A stretch of 21,758 nucleotides of DNA from Burkholderiaceae bacterium (GTDB taxonomy: Bacteria > Pseudomonadota > Gammaproteobacteria > Burkholderiales > Burkholderiaceae_C), in the NCBI GenBank assembly GCA_025458585.1, contig JALOSD010000028.1:1-21758 (forward strand), given 5' to 3'. Of this stretch, positions 6,966-15,900 are shown piece after piece. How positions within the stretch are numbered: position 1 is the stretch's first letter; every line of letters starts with the position of its first letter. Below the pieces are notes generated by a model. It did no database searches. It saw only the letters and a program-made list of their open reading frames with translations, and was not told the origin of the DNA. The position numbers and the translations under genes were made by a program.

Positions 6966-8015
6966 TCAGAGCCCGTAGGCGGTGGCGAGCTCGGGGTCCT
7001 TGCGGGCCACGAGCTTGGCCAGGTCGACGATCACCTTGGCCTGCTTCCACGTCGCGTCGTCCTGCATCTTGCCGTCGATCATTGCCACGCCGGTGCCGTC
7101 GGGCATCGACTCGAGGATGCGCTTGGCGAACAGCACCTCCTTGACGTCGGGGCTGAAGACGCGGCGCGCGATCGGGATCTGGTTCGGCGCCAGCGACCAG
7201 GCGCCGGTGCAGCCCATGATGAAGGCGTTGCGGAATTGCGCCTCGCAGCCGGCTTCGTCCTTCAGGTCGCCGAACGGGCCGTAGAACGCGCGCAGCCCGT
7301 GCGACATGCAGGCGTCGACCATCTTGGCCAGCGTGTAGTGCCACAGGTCCTGCTGCACGAAGGCGCGCTCGCCGCCGCCTTCGGGCGGGTCGGCGAGCAC
7401 GCCGTAGAACGGGTGGCCGCCGCCGACGCGCGTCGTCTTCATGCCGCGCGAGGCGGCCAGGTCGGCCGGCCCCAGGCTCATGCCGTGCATGCGCGGGCTG
7501 GCGCCGGCGATCGCCTCGACGTTCATCACGCCCTGCGCGGTCTCGAGCAGCGCGTGGATCAGGATCGGCTTCGTGACGCCGTACTTGGCCTCGAGCAGCG
7601 CGAGGTACTGGTCGACGAAGTGGATGTCCCACGGCCCCTCGACCTTCGGGATCATCACCACGTCGAGCCGGTTGCCGGCGTGGCGCACGATCTGCTCGAG
7701 GTCGTCGAGGATCCACGGGCTGTTCAGGCAGTTCACGCGCACCCAGATCGCGGTGCCCAGCGCCGCAGCGTCGAACGCGTTGACGCCCTCGATGAAGCCC
7801 TGGCGCGCAGCTTCCTTGCTCTCGATCGGGATCGCGTCCTCGAGGTTGCCGCACAGCACGTCGACCTGCTTCGCGGTCTCGGGCAGGCGGGCGCGGATCT
7901 TCTCCAGGTGCGGTGGGAAGAAATGCACGACGCGCTCGGGGCGCAGCGGCAGTTCGCGCAGCGGCGCCGGCGCGCCGATGGCCAGCGGCTTGTAGAAGTG
8001 GATCGGCAGCTTCAT
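6966..8015 (-). CDS. mcl: L-malyl-CoA / beta-methylmalyl-CoA / citramalyl-CoA lyase
   Basis: CitE-like TIM-barrel lyase. In Chloroflexus this enzyme performs three bi-cycle reactions: malyl-CoA cleavage to acetyl-CoA and glyoxylate, condensation of glyoxylate with propionyl-CoA to beta-methylmalyl-CoA, and citramalyl-CoA cleavage to pyruvate and acetyl-CoA. The 349-residue product has nearly the same length as the Chloroflexus enzyme (348). Visible motifs are WVRVN (91-95), IPKVEG (122-127), LLETA with the expected Mg ligand Glu158, LGPADLA with Asp185, and GAWSLAPNQIPIARRVFSP (271-289). The start at 8015 has GGAG about 9 bases upstream, 40 bases after the mct stop. Sequence alone cannot prove the citramalyl-CoA activity, but no separate lyase gene lies in the cluster. 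Confidence 0.92.
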   Translation of the reverse strand: MKLPIHFYKPLAIGAPAPLRELPLRPERVVHFFPPHLEKIRARLPETAKQVDVLCGNLEDAIPIESKEAARQGFIEGVNAFDAAALGTAIWVRVNCLNSPWILDDLEQIVRHAGNRLDVVMIPKVEGPWDIHFVDQYLALLEAKYGVTKPILIHALLETAQGVMNVEAIAGASPRMHGMSLGPADLAASRGMKTTRVGGGHPFYGVLADPPEGGGERAFVQQDLWHYTLAKMVDACMSHGLRAFYGPFGDLKDEAGCEAQFRNAFIMGCTGAWSLAPNQIPIARRVFSPDVKEVLFAKRILESMPDGTGVAMIDGKMQDDATWKQAKVIVDLAKLVARKDPELATAYGL

Positions 8016-8055
8016 CGGGAGGGTCTCCGCAGTGCTTCTGGGTGTGGGGGGTTGT

Positions 8056-9279
8056 TCAGTCGGTCGGCCCGGCGACGACGCCGGCGTCGTGCAGGCGGCC
8101 GACCTCGTCGGGCGGCAGCTTCAGCACGTCGAGCAGGATCTCGTCGGTGTGCTCGCCGAGCACCGGTGCGCGCAGCGGCGGCACACGATCGGCGCTGCCG
8201 AAGTGCAGTGGCGTGCCCGGCACGAGGTAGCTGCCGATGCCCGGCTGGTCGAGCGTCGCGAACATCGGGTTGGCGGGCGAGAAGTCGGCGTCCTCGGCCA
8301 GTGCCTGGCGCACCGTCCGGTACGGGCCCCAGGTGACGCGGTGCGCGTCGAAGGCGGCCTCGACCTCGGCCAGCGTGCGCTGCGCGAACCACGGCTCGAG
8401 CAGCGCGGCGATGTCCGCGCGCGCGCGGAAGCGGTTGCCTTCGTCGGCCAGGTCCAGGCCCAGGCGCTGGCCGAGCCGTGCGAACGCCTCGCCCAGCCCG
8501 GTGGCCTTGGCCAGCGTCTCCCACTGCAGGTCGGTGAGGCCCACCACCATCGCGCGCTCGCCGTCCCGGGTCGCGAAGTCGCGGCCGAACGCGCCGTAGA
8601 GGTAGTTGCCGTAGCGCGGCCGGTCGACGCCGGTGACCTGCACCTCGGCGACCATGCCGAGGTTCGCCACCATCGCCAGCGCCACGTCCTTCAGCGCCAG
8701 CGACACGAGCTGGCCTTCGCCGGTGCGGTCGCGGTGGCGCAGCGCGGCGAGCATCGCCACCGCGAGCAGGTGGCCGGCCGTCACGTCCCACGCCGGGAAC
8801 ACGTGGTTGACGGGTTCGGCCGCGTCGACCGGGCCCGTGAGGTGCGGGAAGCCGATCTGCGGGTTGACGGTGTAGTCCACCTCCGAGCCGCCGTCGCGCC
8901 GGCCGGTGAGGTTGAGCATGATCAGGTCGGCGCGCTTCGCGGCGAGCTTGTCGTAGGCGAGCCAGCCGCGCGCCGGGAAGTTGGTGCTGAACAGGCCCGC
9001 GTCGGGCCCGGGCTGGCAGATCAGTGCGGTGAGCAGTTCCTGCCCGCGCGGCGAGCGGATGTCGACCGCGATCGAACGCTTGCCCTTGTTGAGCCCGGCC
9101 CAGAACAGGCTGGCCTTGCCGTCGGCCGCGAGCGGCCAGCGCTTGTGGTCGAGGCCGCCGCCGATCGGGTCGAAGCGGATCACGTCGGCGCCGAGCTGCG
9201 CCAGCGTCATGCCGCCCAGCGGCGCGGCCACGAAGGCCGAGCCCTCGACGACACGCAGGCCCTGCAGGATGCCGGCCAT
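8056..9279 (-). CDS. mct: Mesaconyl-CoA C1-C4 CoA transferase
   Basis: Moves CoA within one molecule from the C1 to the C4 carboxyl of mesaconate; in Chloroflexus this family III CoA-transferase needs no external acceptor. The 407-residue product matches that enzyme in length (about 409). It has the CaiB/BaiF fold start (LQGLRVVEGSAFVAAPLGGMTLAQLGADVIRFD, about 5-37) and the catalytic aspartate in PAWDVTAGH (Asp165), which carries the acyl intermediate in this family. It differs from its two neighbours in the region before the catalytic residue (LTGRRDGGSEVDYTVNPQIGF instead of the usual GYGQTGPY), as expected for a different reaction. Start and upstream smtB stop overlap as TGATG, so translation is coupled. 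The assignment rests on family features plus the position between smtAB and mcl; a generic CoA-transferase is the alternative. Confidence 0.87.
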   Translation of the reverse strand: MAGILQGLRVVEGSAFVAAPLGGMTLAQLGADVIRFDPIGGGLDHKRWPLAADGKASLFWAGLNKGKRSIAVDIRSPRGQELLTALICQPGPDAGLFSTNFPARGWLAYDKLAAKRADLIMLNLTGRRDGGSEVDYTVNPQIGFPHLTGPVDAAEPVNHVFPAWDVTAGHLLAVAMLAALRHRDRTGEGQLVSLALKDVALAMVANLGMVAEVQVTGVDRPRYGNYLYGAFGRDFATRDGERAMVVGLTDLQWETLAKATGLGEAFARLGQRLGLDLADEGNRFRARADIAALLEPWFAQRTLAEVEAAFDAHRVTWGPYRTVRQALAEDADFSPANPMFATLDQPGIGSYLVPGTPLHFGSADRVPPLRAPVLGEHTDEILLDVLKLPPDEVGRLHDAGVVAGPTD

Positions 9280-10520
9280 CAGATCACCTTCCTCGCGCGC
9301 AGGTCGGCGAGCTTGCCGGCGTCGAAGCCGAGCACCTCGGCCAGCACCTCGTCGGTGTGCTCGCCCAGGCGCGGGCCCAGGCTGCGGATCGTGCCCGGCG
9401 TCTCCGACATCTTGGGCACCGGCGCCGGCATCATCAGCACCTCGCCGAGGTCGGGCTCGTCGACGGCGACGATGTTCTGCCGCACGTGGAACTGGCGGTC
9501 GCCGAAGATGTCGGCGATGTTGTTCAGCGGCCCGGCGGGGGTGGCCGTGGCGTTGCAGCGCTGAAGCACCTCCTCGCGCGTGAGCGAGTTGCACCAGTCG
9601 CGCACGATCTCGTTGACCTCGACCTTGTGCGCCAGCCGCGTCGCCTGCGTGCCGTAGTTCTCGGGCAGCGCCAGCTCGGGGCGCTTCATCGCCTCGGCCA
9701 GCCGATCGAACAGCAGGTCGGTCGCGCACGAGATCGCGACCCACTTGCCGTCCTTGGTCGAGAAGTGGCCGTGCGGCACCGCGTAGTCATTGTGCTGCGA
9801 GCCCTGGCGCTCGCGCACGACGCCGTACATGCCGTACGCCGACGCGAGTTCGTCGGTGCAGCGGAACACGCTCTCGTACAGCGCCGCGTCGACGTACTGG
9901 CCTTCGCCCGTCAGGTCGCGGTGGCGCAGCGCGATCAGCACGCCGATGCAGCCGTACAGGCCCGTCATGTAGTCGGCCAGCGTCGTCGAGCCGGGCGTCA
10001 TCGGGGTGCCGCGCGGCATGCCGGTAAGGTAGGCCAGGCCGCCGACCGCGTGGGCGACGCGCGCGAAGCCGGGGCGGTCGCTGTACGGGCCGGTCTGGCC
10101 GTAGCCGGTCACCCGCAGCATCACGAGGCGCGGGTTGATCTCGTGCAGCACGTCCCAGCCCAGGCCCCACTTCTCGAGCGTGCCGGTGCGGAAGTTCTCG
10201 CACAGCACGTCGGTCTGGCGGATCAGGTCCTTGAAGATCTGCGCGCCGTCCTTGCTGCGCAGGTCCAGCGTCACCGAGCGCTTGTTGCGCCCTTCGCTGA
10301 GCCAGGTCAGCGTGTCGCCGCAGGGGGTGGGCGTGCCGAAGCGGCGCAGCGCGTCGCCGCCGTCGGGGTGCTCGACCTTGAGCACGTCGGCTCCGGCCTC
10401 GCCGAGCAGCGTCGCGCAGAACGGCGCCGCGATCACGGTGGCCGCGTCGATCACGCGGATGCCGGCGAGCGGCCCCTTGCGGGTGTCGAACGGCGGGGCG
10501 GTGGGGTGGGTCTCGCTCAT
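9279..10520 (-). CDS. smtB: Succinyl-CoA:L-malate CoA transferase, second subunit
   Basis: Family III (CaiB/BaiF) CoA-transferase; with its partner it transfers CoA from succinyl-CoA to L-malate, giving the malyl-CoA cleaved by Mcl. The 413-residue product has GIRVIDAATVIAAPFCATLLG (about 20-40), KVEHPDGGD (48-56), GYGQTGPYSDRPGF (139-152) and the catalytic aspartate in LADYMTG (Asp183). The ATG at 10520 follows the smtA stop after 16 bases, with GGGAGC as ribosome binding site; its own stop overlaps the mct start (TGATG). It is closely similar to the upstream gene by eye, and in Chloroflexus SmtA and SmtB are likewise two related subunits of one complex. The A/B naming follows gene order only, because the subunits cannot be told apart without alignment. 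Confidence 0.82.
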   Translation of the reverse strand: MSETHPTAPPFDTRKGPLAGIRVIDAATVIAAPFCATLLGEAGADVLKVEHPDGGDALRRFGTPTPCGDTLTWLSEGRNKRSVTLDLRSKDGAQIFKDLIRQTDVLCENFRTGTLEKWGLGWDVLHEINPRLVMLRVTGYGQTGPYSDRPGFARVAHAVGGLAYLTGMPRGTPMTPGSTTLADYMTGLYGCIGVLIALRHRDLTGEGQYVDAALYESVFRCTDELASAYGMYGVVRERQGSQHNDYAVPHGHFSTKDGKWVAISCATDLLFDRLAEAMKRPELALPENYGTQATRLAHKVEVNEIVRDWCNSLTREEVLQRCNATATPAGPLNNIADIFGDRQFHVRQNIVAVDEPDLGEVLMMPAPVPKMSETPGTIRSLGPRLGEHTDEVLAEVLGFDAGKLADLRARKVI

Positions 10521-10536
10521 GGTCGTGCTCCCGCGT

Positions 10537-11796
10537 TCACACTACATTGCGCTCGCGCAGCATCGCGATCTCTTCGGCGGCCAGGCCGAGCAGGGTGCGC
10601 AGCACCTCGTCGTTGGCGTTGCCCAGGCGCGGGCCGAGGTTGGTGATGCGCCCGGGCGTGGCCGACAATGTCGGCACGACGCCGGGCACCACGACCTCGC
10701 CGATGTTCTCCTCGCGCCAGCGCACCAGGTTGCCGCGCGCGGCGAAGTGCGGGTCGTTGAAGATGTCGGCGATGCTGTTGACCTCGCCGACCGGCACTTC
10801 CTCGTAAAGGCAGCGGTTGAGCACCTCGTGCCGCGGCAGCGAGCCGACCCAGTCGATCACGTGCTGGTTGACGATCTCGCGCGCGGCCAGCCGCTTGCGC
10901 TGGTCGCCGTACATCTCCTTGCTCGACAGCTCGGGGCGGCCCATCGCCACCGACAGGCGCTCGAACATCTTGTCGGTGGTGCAGGCGATCGCGATCCAGC
11001 GGTTGTCCTGCGTGCGGAAGTGGCCGTGCGGCACGGCGACGAAGCTGCCCGCGCCCTCGCGCTCGCGGATCCTGCCGAACATCGCGTAGGCCGGCGCGAT
11101 CTCTTCCAGCACGCGGAACACCGCCTCGTAGATGCCGACGTCGACGAGCTGGCCCTTGCCGGATTGCTCCTTGTGGCGCAGCGCGACCATCACGCCGATC
11201 GTGCCGAACAGGCTCGCGATGTAGTCGCCGAGCGGCACCGTGCCCGGGAGCACCGGCGTCTCGCCCGGGAAGCCGGCGAGGTAGTTCAGCCCGCCGAAGG
11301 CCTGCGCGATGTGGGCGAACCCCGAGCGACGGCGGTACGGCCCGGTCTGGCCGTAGCCCGAGACGCGCAGCATCACGATGCCCGGGTTGGCCTCGTGCAC
11401 CTGCGGCCAGCCCAGGCCCCACGACTCCATCGTGCCGGGGCGGAAGTTCTCGACCAGCACGTCGGACTTGGCGATCAGCCGCTTGAAAAGCTCGACGCCT
11501 TCGGGCTTGAGCAGGTCGATCGTCACCGACTTGCGGTTGCGTGCCTCGCTGAGCCACGCCAGCGTCGCGTTGTTGCGCTTGGTCGCGGTGCCGAAGCGGC
11601 GCATCGGGTCGCCGCCGTCGGGGTGCTCGACCTTGATGACCTCGGCGCCGAACTCGCCGAGGATCGACGCCGCGTACGGGCCGGCGAGGAAGTTGCCGAC
11701 GTCGATGACGCGCAGGCCGGCCAGCGGCAGCGGCGGCGTCTTCGGGGCGTCCTTCGCGGCGCCGGCTGGCGCGTCGGGGGGGACGGTGGTCTCCAT
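10537..11796 (-). CDS. smtA: Succinyl-CoA:L-malate CoA transferase, first subunit
   Basis: Partner of the downstream gene in the succinyl-CoA:malate CoA-transferase of the first 3-hydroxypropionate cycle. The 419-residue product starts with a Pro/Ala-rich tail (about 1-24) absent from the second subunit, then shows LAGLRVIDVGNFLAGPYAA (25-43), KVEHPDGGD (55-63), GYGQTGPYRRRSGF (147-160) and the catalytic aspartate in LGDYIASLFG (Asp191). The ATG at 11796 has GGAGGAG at 11808-11802, 5 bases upstream; a GTG six codons earlier in frame would place that site inside the gene and is rejected. It is the first gene of the smtA-smtB-mct-mcl-mch run and is divergent from meh across 162 bases. A and B naming follows gene order. 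Confidence 0.83.
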   Translation of the reverse strand: METTVPPDAPAGAAKDAPKTPPLPLAGLRVIDVGNFLAGPYAASILGEFGAEVIKVEHPDGGDPMRRFGTATKRNNATLAWLSEARNRKSVTIDLLKPEGVELFKRLIAKSDVLVENFRPGTMESWGLGWPQVHEANPGIVMLRVSGYGQTGPYRRRSGFAHIAQAFGGLNYLAGFPGETPVLPGTVPLGDYIASLFGTIGVMVALRHKEQSGKGQLVDVGIYEAVFRVLEEIAPAYAMFGRIREREGAGSFVAVPHGHFRTQDNRWIAIACTTDKMFERLSVAMGRPELSSKEMYGDQRKRLAAREIVNQHVIDWVGSLPRHEVLNRCLYEEVPVGEVNSIADIFNDPHFAARGNLVRWREENIGEVVVPGVVPTLSATPGRITNLGPRLGNANDEVLRTLLGLAAEEIAMLRERNVV

Positions 11797-11958
11797 GCGG
11801 TCTCCTCCGGGCACCTTCGGGGCACCCTCAACGACTTCTTCGTCTCGCGGCGGGCAGCGCGCATCGCAACGCCCGACAGTGGCCCCCGCGTGATCGCGCG
11901 GGCCCTTCGTTCACGCACAATCGCCGGGCTTCACCTCCGCGCTACGAAGGACAGGGCC
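11797..11958. promoter_or_regulatory. Divergent control region between smtA and meh
   Basis: 162 bases that must contain the promoters of meh (+) and of the five-gene smtA operon (-). Visible elements are a 6-bp inverted repeat CCCGCG/CGCGGG at 11885-11902 with a 6-base loop, and a direct repeat of GGGCACC at 11809-11815 and 11820-11826 (period 11 bp) next to the smtA ribosome binding site. No clean sigma70 promoter was recognised on either strand. Confidence 0.5.
11802..11808 (-). promoter_or_regulatory. Strong ribosome binding site of smtA
   Basis: GGAGGAG on the minus strand, 5 bases before the ATG at 11796. It decides between this ATG and the in-frame GTG at 11814. Confidence 0.85.
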
Positions 11959-12825
11959 ATGGGCACAGACGCGCAACCGGGCACCAGCGCCGCCGAATTC
12001 GGCGCCTGGATCGGCCGCACCGAGACCACCGACGACCCGCTGGCCGTCACGCAGGCACGCGCCGCGGCGGCGATGTTCGACGACCCGGCCGCCGCGCTCG
12101 ACGACGGCTCGCCGCTGCCGCCGCTGTGGCACTGGTTCTACTTCCTGCCGCGCGCCGCGCAGTCGCAGCTCGACGACGACGGGCACCCCCGGCGCGGCGG
12201 CTTCCTGCCGCCGATCCCGTACCCGCGCCGCATGTTCGCCGGCTCGACGCTGCGCTTCCATCGCCCGCTCGCGCTCGGCCGCCCGGCGCAGCGCCATGCC
12301 CGCATCGCCGACGTCGCGATGAAGAGCGGGCGCAGCGGGTCGCTGGCCTTCGTCACCGTGGCACTGCGCTTCGAGCAGGACGGCGCCCTGTGCATCGAGG
12401 AAGAGCAGCAGATCGTCTACCGCGAGCCCGGAAGCGCGGTGCCGGCGCCCGCGGTGGGCGCGTGGGCCGACCTGCCCGCCGGCGCATGGTCGCGCGTCCT
12501 CACGCCCGACCCGCGGCTGCTGTTCCGCTTCTCGGCGCTCACGTTCAACGCCCACCGCATCCACTACGACCGGGACTACGCGCGCGACGTCGAGGGCTAC
12601 CCCGGCCTCGTCGTGCACGGGCCGCTGACGGCGATGCTGCTCGCCGACCTGGCGCAGCGCGGCAGCGGCCGGCCGCTGGCGGCGTTCTCGTTCCGCGGCC
12701 AGGCGCCGCTGTTCGACCTGGCGCCGTTGCGCCTGGTCGGCACGCGCGACGGCGACGGCGTGCGCCTCGAAGCGCAGCGCTGCGACGGCCAGGTCGCGCT
12801 CGCGGCCACCGCCACGCTCGGCTGA
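11959..12825 (+). CDS. meh: Mesaconyl-C4-CoA hydratase
   Basis: Hydrates mesaconyl-C4-CoA to citramalyl-CoA, the last step before cleavage to pyruvate and acetyl-CoA. The 288-residue product resembles the HTD2/MaoC-type double hot-dog hydratases: an N-terminal half with PLWHWFYFLP (55-64) and PYPRRMFAGSTLRFHRPL (87-104), and a C-terminal hydratase signature FSALTFNAHRIHYD (191-204) followed by EGYPGLVVHGPLTAMLL (212-228). AAGGA at 11947-11951 lies 7 bases before the ATG. In Chloroflexus meh follows smtAB in the same direction; here it is on the opposite strand, divergent from smtA and convergent to mcr, so it has its own promoter. Alternative: a generic FAS1-like dehydratase; the cluster context favours Meh. 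Confidence 0.85.
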   Translation: MGTDAQPGTSAAEFGAWIGRTETTDDPLAVTQARAAAAMFDDPAAALDDGSPLPPLWHWFYFLPRAAQSQLDDDGHPRRGGFLPPIPYPRRMFAGSTLRFHRPLALGRPAQRHARIADVAMKSGRSGSLAFVTVALRFEQDGALCIEEEQQIVYREPGSAVPAPAVGAWADLPAGAWSRVLTPDPRLLFRFSALTFNAHRIHYDRDYARDVEGYPGLVVHGPLTAMLLADLAQRGSGRPLAAFSFRGQAPLFDLAPLRLVGTRDGDGVRLEAQRCDGQVALAATATLG

Positions 12826-12833
12826 GCGCGGCG

Positions 12834-12866
12834 CCGGCCGCCCGCGCAGCACGCCGGGGCGGCCGG
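12834..12866. terminator. GC-rich hairpin downstream of meh
   Basis: A perfect 10-bp inverted repeat, CCGGCCGCCC (12834-12843) and GGGCGGCCGG (12857-12866), with a 13-base loop, begins 8 bases after the meh stop. No T tract follows, so it is a candidate non-canonical terminator or an RNA 3'-end stabiliser; because the stem is symmetrical it could also act on transcripts leaving mcr. Confidence 0.45.
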
Positions 12867-12879
12867 GCCTCGAGGGGCA

Positions 12880-12970
12880 GGGGCGGTCCAAGGGGCGGTC
12901 CAAGGGGCGGTCCAAGGGGCGGTCCAAGGGGCGGTCCAAGGGGCGGTCCAAGGGGCGGTCCAAGGGGCGG
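12880..12970. repeat. 12-bp tandem repeat, 7 full copies plus a 7-base partial
   Basis: The unit GGGGCGGTCCAA repeats without a single mismatch from 12880 to 12963 and continues for 7 more bases. It fills most of the gap between the convergent meh and mcr stop codons and ends 8 bases before the mcr stop. Perfect copies imply recent expansion and probable length variation between strains. The period is a multiple of three, so all frames stay open across it, but no gene depends on it. Confidence 0.95.
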
Positions 12971-12978
12971 CCTGGCGG

Positions 12979-15900
12979 TCAGACCGTCAGCGACATGCCG
13001 CGGTATATGCGCGCGCGGTAGCGTGAATCCTCGGCGTCGGGCAGCGGGGCGCCGGCCAGCAGCACGGCGCGCGCGAAGCGCTTGACCTCCTCGTCGTGCT
13101 CCTCCTCGTTGCGCGGCTCCTCGCTGCGCACGCGGCGGGTCAGGTTGATCTGGTTGACCGGCACGTCGTGCGCGAGACGCTCGTTCTCGACCGCCAGCGT
13201 CGCGGTGAACGCGTGCAGCGTCGTCTTGACGAAGTTGGCGAGCGCGAAGCCCACGCCCTTGGCGTCGCGACCGTACGGCACGTCGGGCGTCACGAGCACG
13301 ATCTGCGCGCCGTCGATCAGCGAGGCCTTGCGCGAGACGCGGAAGTGCTGCGTCAGGTGGGCCTCGACGAGGTCGCGGAACCCGGCGGGCGGGAGCATGA
13401 CTTCGTCGTCGCGGCCGAACAGCACCTCGGGCAGTGGCGCGAACGGCGTGCTGACGACGGTGGTCGGGTGGCCGAAGCGCACGAGCGCGTCGTCCATCGC
13501 CGACTCGACGCTCATGCCCTTCTGGTCGAGCGGGATCATCTCGAGCGCGTCGGCGCGCACGTCGCGCAGCGCGCGCTGCAGCGCGCTGGCGCCGGCCTCC
13601 GTCGCGGTGATCAGCACCACCTTGCCGACCTGGCACTGGTGCACCAGCTGGCGCGCCGCCTCGGCGAGGTAGTCGACGAGGTGCTCGCCGAGCAGCCACA
13701 CGGTGCGCCCGCGCATCTGGTCGAGGCGCTCGCGCTTGGGGCTGCCGAACATCTCGCGTTCGGTGATCGAGCGCTCGACGCTCAGGCCGCCCTCGGTGGG
13801 CATCTTGCGCAGGTGCAGCAGCGACAGCACGCCGTTGCGCACCTTGGCCGCCTCGCGCGCGATCTGCTGCGGCGGCAGCCACGGCTTGTCGTCGGGCGGC
13901 AGCTTGGCCAGCCAGCCGCCGGCGGCGCGGTCGCGCCACTCGTCGCTGTCGAGCAGGTGGCCGCCAGTGCGCAGCCGCGTCACCAGCCGCTCGGCGACCT
14001 TCTCCGACAGCAGGAACTGGCCCCAGGTGCACTCGTCGTCGCCTTCGCGGCTGCAGGCCACGGCCAGCTGGCGCAGCTCGTGCGGCGCCTCGCTGTCGAT
14101 GGCCAGCGCCGACACGTCGTTGGCCGCCAGCCGCGCGAGCACGGTCTCGATGCGCGTGCCGCGGCGCAGGCTCTTGACCACCGCCATGTGCACGGCATTG
14201 AGCCGCTTGTTTTCGAGGATCAGCCGCCCGCGCCGCTCGAACAGGCCCGGGCGCCCGCCCGTGCCCTTGAGGCGATCGCCCTCGACCGGCCCGGGGGCGA
14301 GCGCGTTGATCTGGATCTCGGGGCCGAGGAAGCGCGCGGTGGCCTCGACGAGCGCGCGCTGGCCGGCCTTCGAGACGGCGTAGTCGGCGCGGTTCGGGTA
14401 CGCCACGGCGAGGTGCTTCTCGCCGCCGAAGTAGCTCGACACGTTGAGGATGTAGCCGCCGCCCTGCTGGCGCATCGTCGGCACGACGGCGTGCATCAGC
14501 GCGTAGTTGCTCACCAGGTTCGCGTCGAGCGTGTAGCGCCACGCGTCGACGTTCATGTCGACGACCATCTCCTCGGCGCCGGCGACGCCGGCGTTGTTGA
14601 TCAGGTAGTCGATGCGCCCGAAGGCCTTGACCGTCTCCTGCACCGCGTGCTCGAGCGACGCGAGGTTGCCCACGTCGATGCCGGCGAGCGTGCGCACGCG
14701 CCGCCCGGCGCCGCTGTAGCCGATGTCCTCGAGCTCGCCGACGATGCGGTCGCGCGCGTGGTCGAGCTCGCTGGCGCGGCGCGCAACCATCATCACGCGG
14801 GCGCCGCCGATCGCGAGCAGCCGCGCGACCTGGCCGCCGATGCCGGCCGAGCCGCCGGTGATCAGCACTGCCTTGCCGGTGTGCAGGCCGGTCAGGTTCT
14901 CGGTGAAGCCCAGCGTCGAGCGGCGCGCGCCGGTGGCGTCGACGATCGACTCCGGAACGTGCAGGTCGATCTGCTCGACGCGGCGCTCCTTGAACAGCAG
15001 CCGCGCGGCGTGGCCGGCGGTGAACGGCACGTTCTCGGCCTCGCGGTTGCCGTAGCGCACGATCTGGTTGCTCCACTCGAGCCGTGCCGCGCGGCCGTTG
15101 CGCACGTCGACCTCGCTCTCGCCGCGCCAGATGCGCACCAGCTCCTCGACCGCGGCGCGCAGGCCGTTGGCCCAGGTGTTGCCGGCGCCGTCGTCGCCGT
15201 TGGTGACGAACACCAGGCGCGGGTCCTGCGGCAGGTCGTCGCGCTCGCGCCAGTGGCGCGACACCGTGCGCGCCAGCGCGAGCGCGCCGCCGACCTCGTC
15301 GTCGATGAACGCATCGACGTCGTCGTCGCCGGCGTCGACCATCGAGCCGGTGAAGCGCCCGGCGCCGTACGCGGGCAGCGCGACGACGCCGGCGATCGGC
15401 TGGCCTTCGGCCGCGAACTCGTCGAGCACGGCGGTCATCGACTCGGGCTCGGTGCGGTCGAAGCGGCGCACGTCGATCTGGCGATCGTGCCGGTGGCTGC
15501 CGAGGCTGCGCGTGGCGTGGGCTACGTCGTCGGCGCGCGCGAGGCCGAGCACGACGTGCGCGCCGGCCTCGGCCTGCATGCGCGCGATCGTGATCGCCTC
15601 GTCGAGCTGGTCGCCGGCGGCCACGAGCACCGTCAGGCCCGACGCGTCGACGGTGCGCAGCGTCGGGCGCGACATCAGGTGCGAACGGCTCTCCTTGGCG
15701 ACCTGCATGCCGTGGCTGATGTCGAGCTCCTGGCCGTTGAGCGCGCCCGAGTCGTCGCTGCCGAGGAACACGCACGCCGCAGCGACGTCGGCCGGCACCG
15801 GGAACGTCTTCGTCGGCGCTTCGCCGTCGAGCGCGCGGGCGAGCGTCATGCGGTCGAAGAAGCCCTGGGCCGTCGTGCCCGGCTCCTGGCCCTTGAGCTT

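Noticed and set aside
5876..8015. mch and mcl as part of an ethylmalonyl-CoA pathway
   Set aside because: Both enzymes are shared by the two pathways, but the cluster adds mct, meh, smtAB, mcr and pcs, which belong to the bi-cycle, and has no crotonyl-CoA carboxylase/reductase or ethylmalonyl-CoA mutase.
12880..12970. CRISPR array or protein repeat (Asp-Arg-Pro-Leu on the minus strand)
   Set aside because: Units are 12 bp, directly adjacent with no spacers, so not CRISPR. The open frame through them leads into shadow sequence opposite meh, with no start signal or homology.
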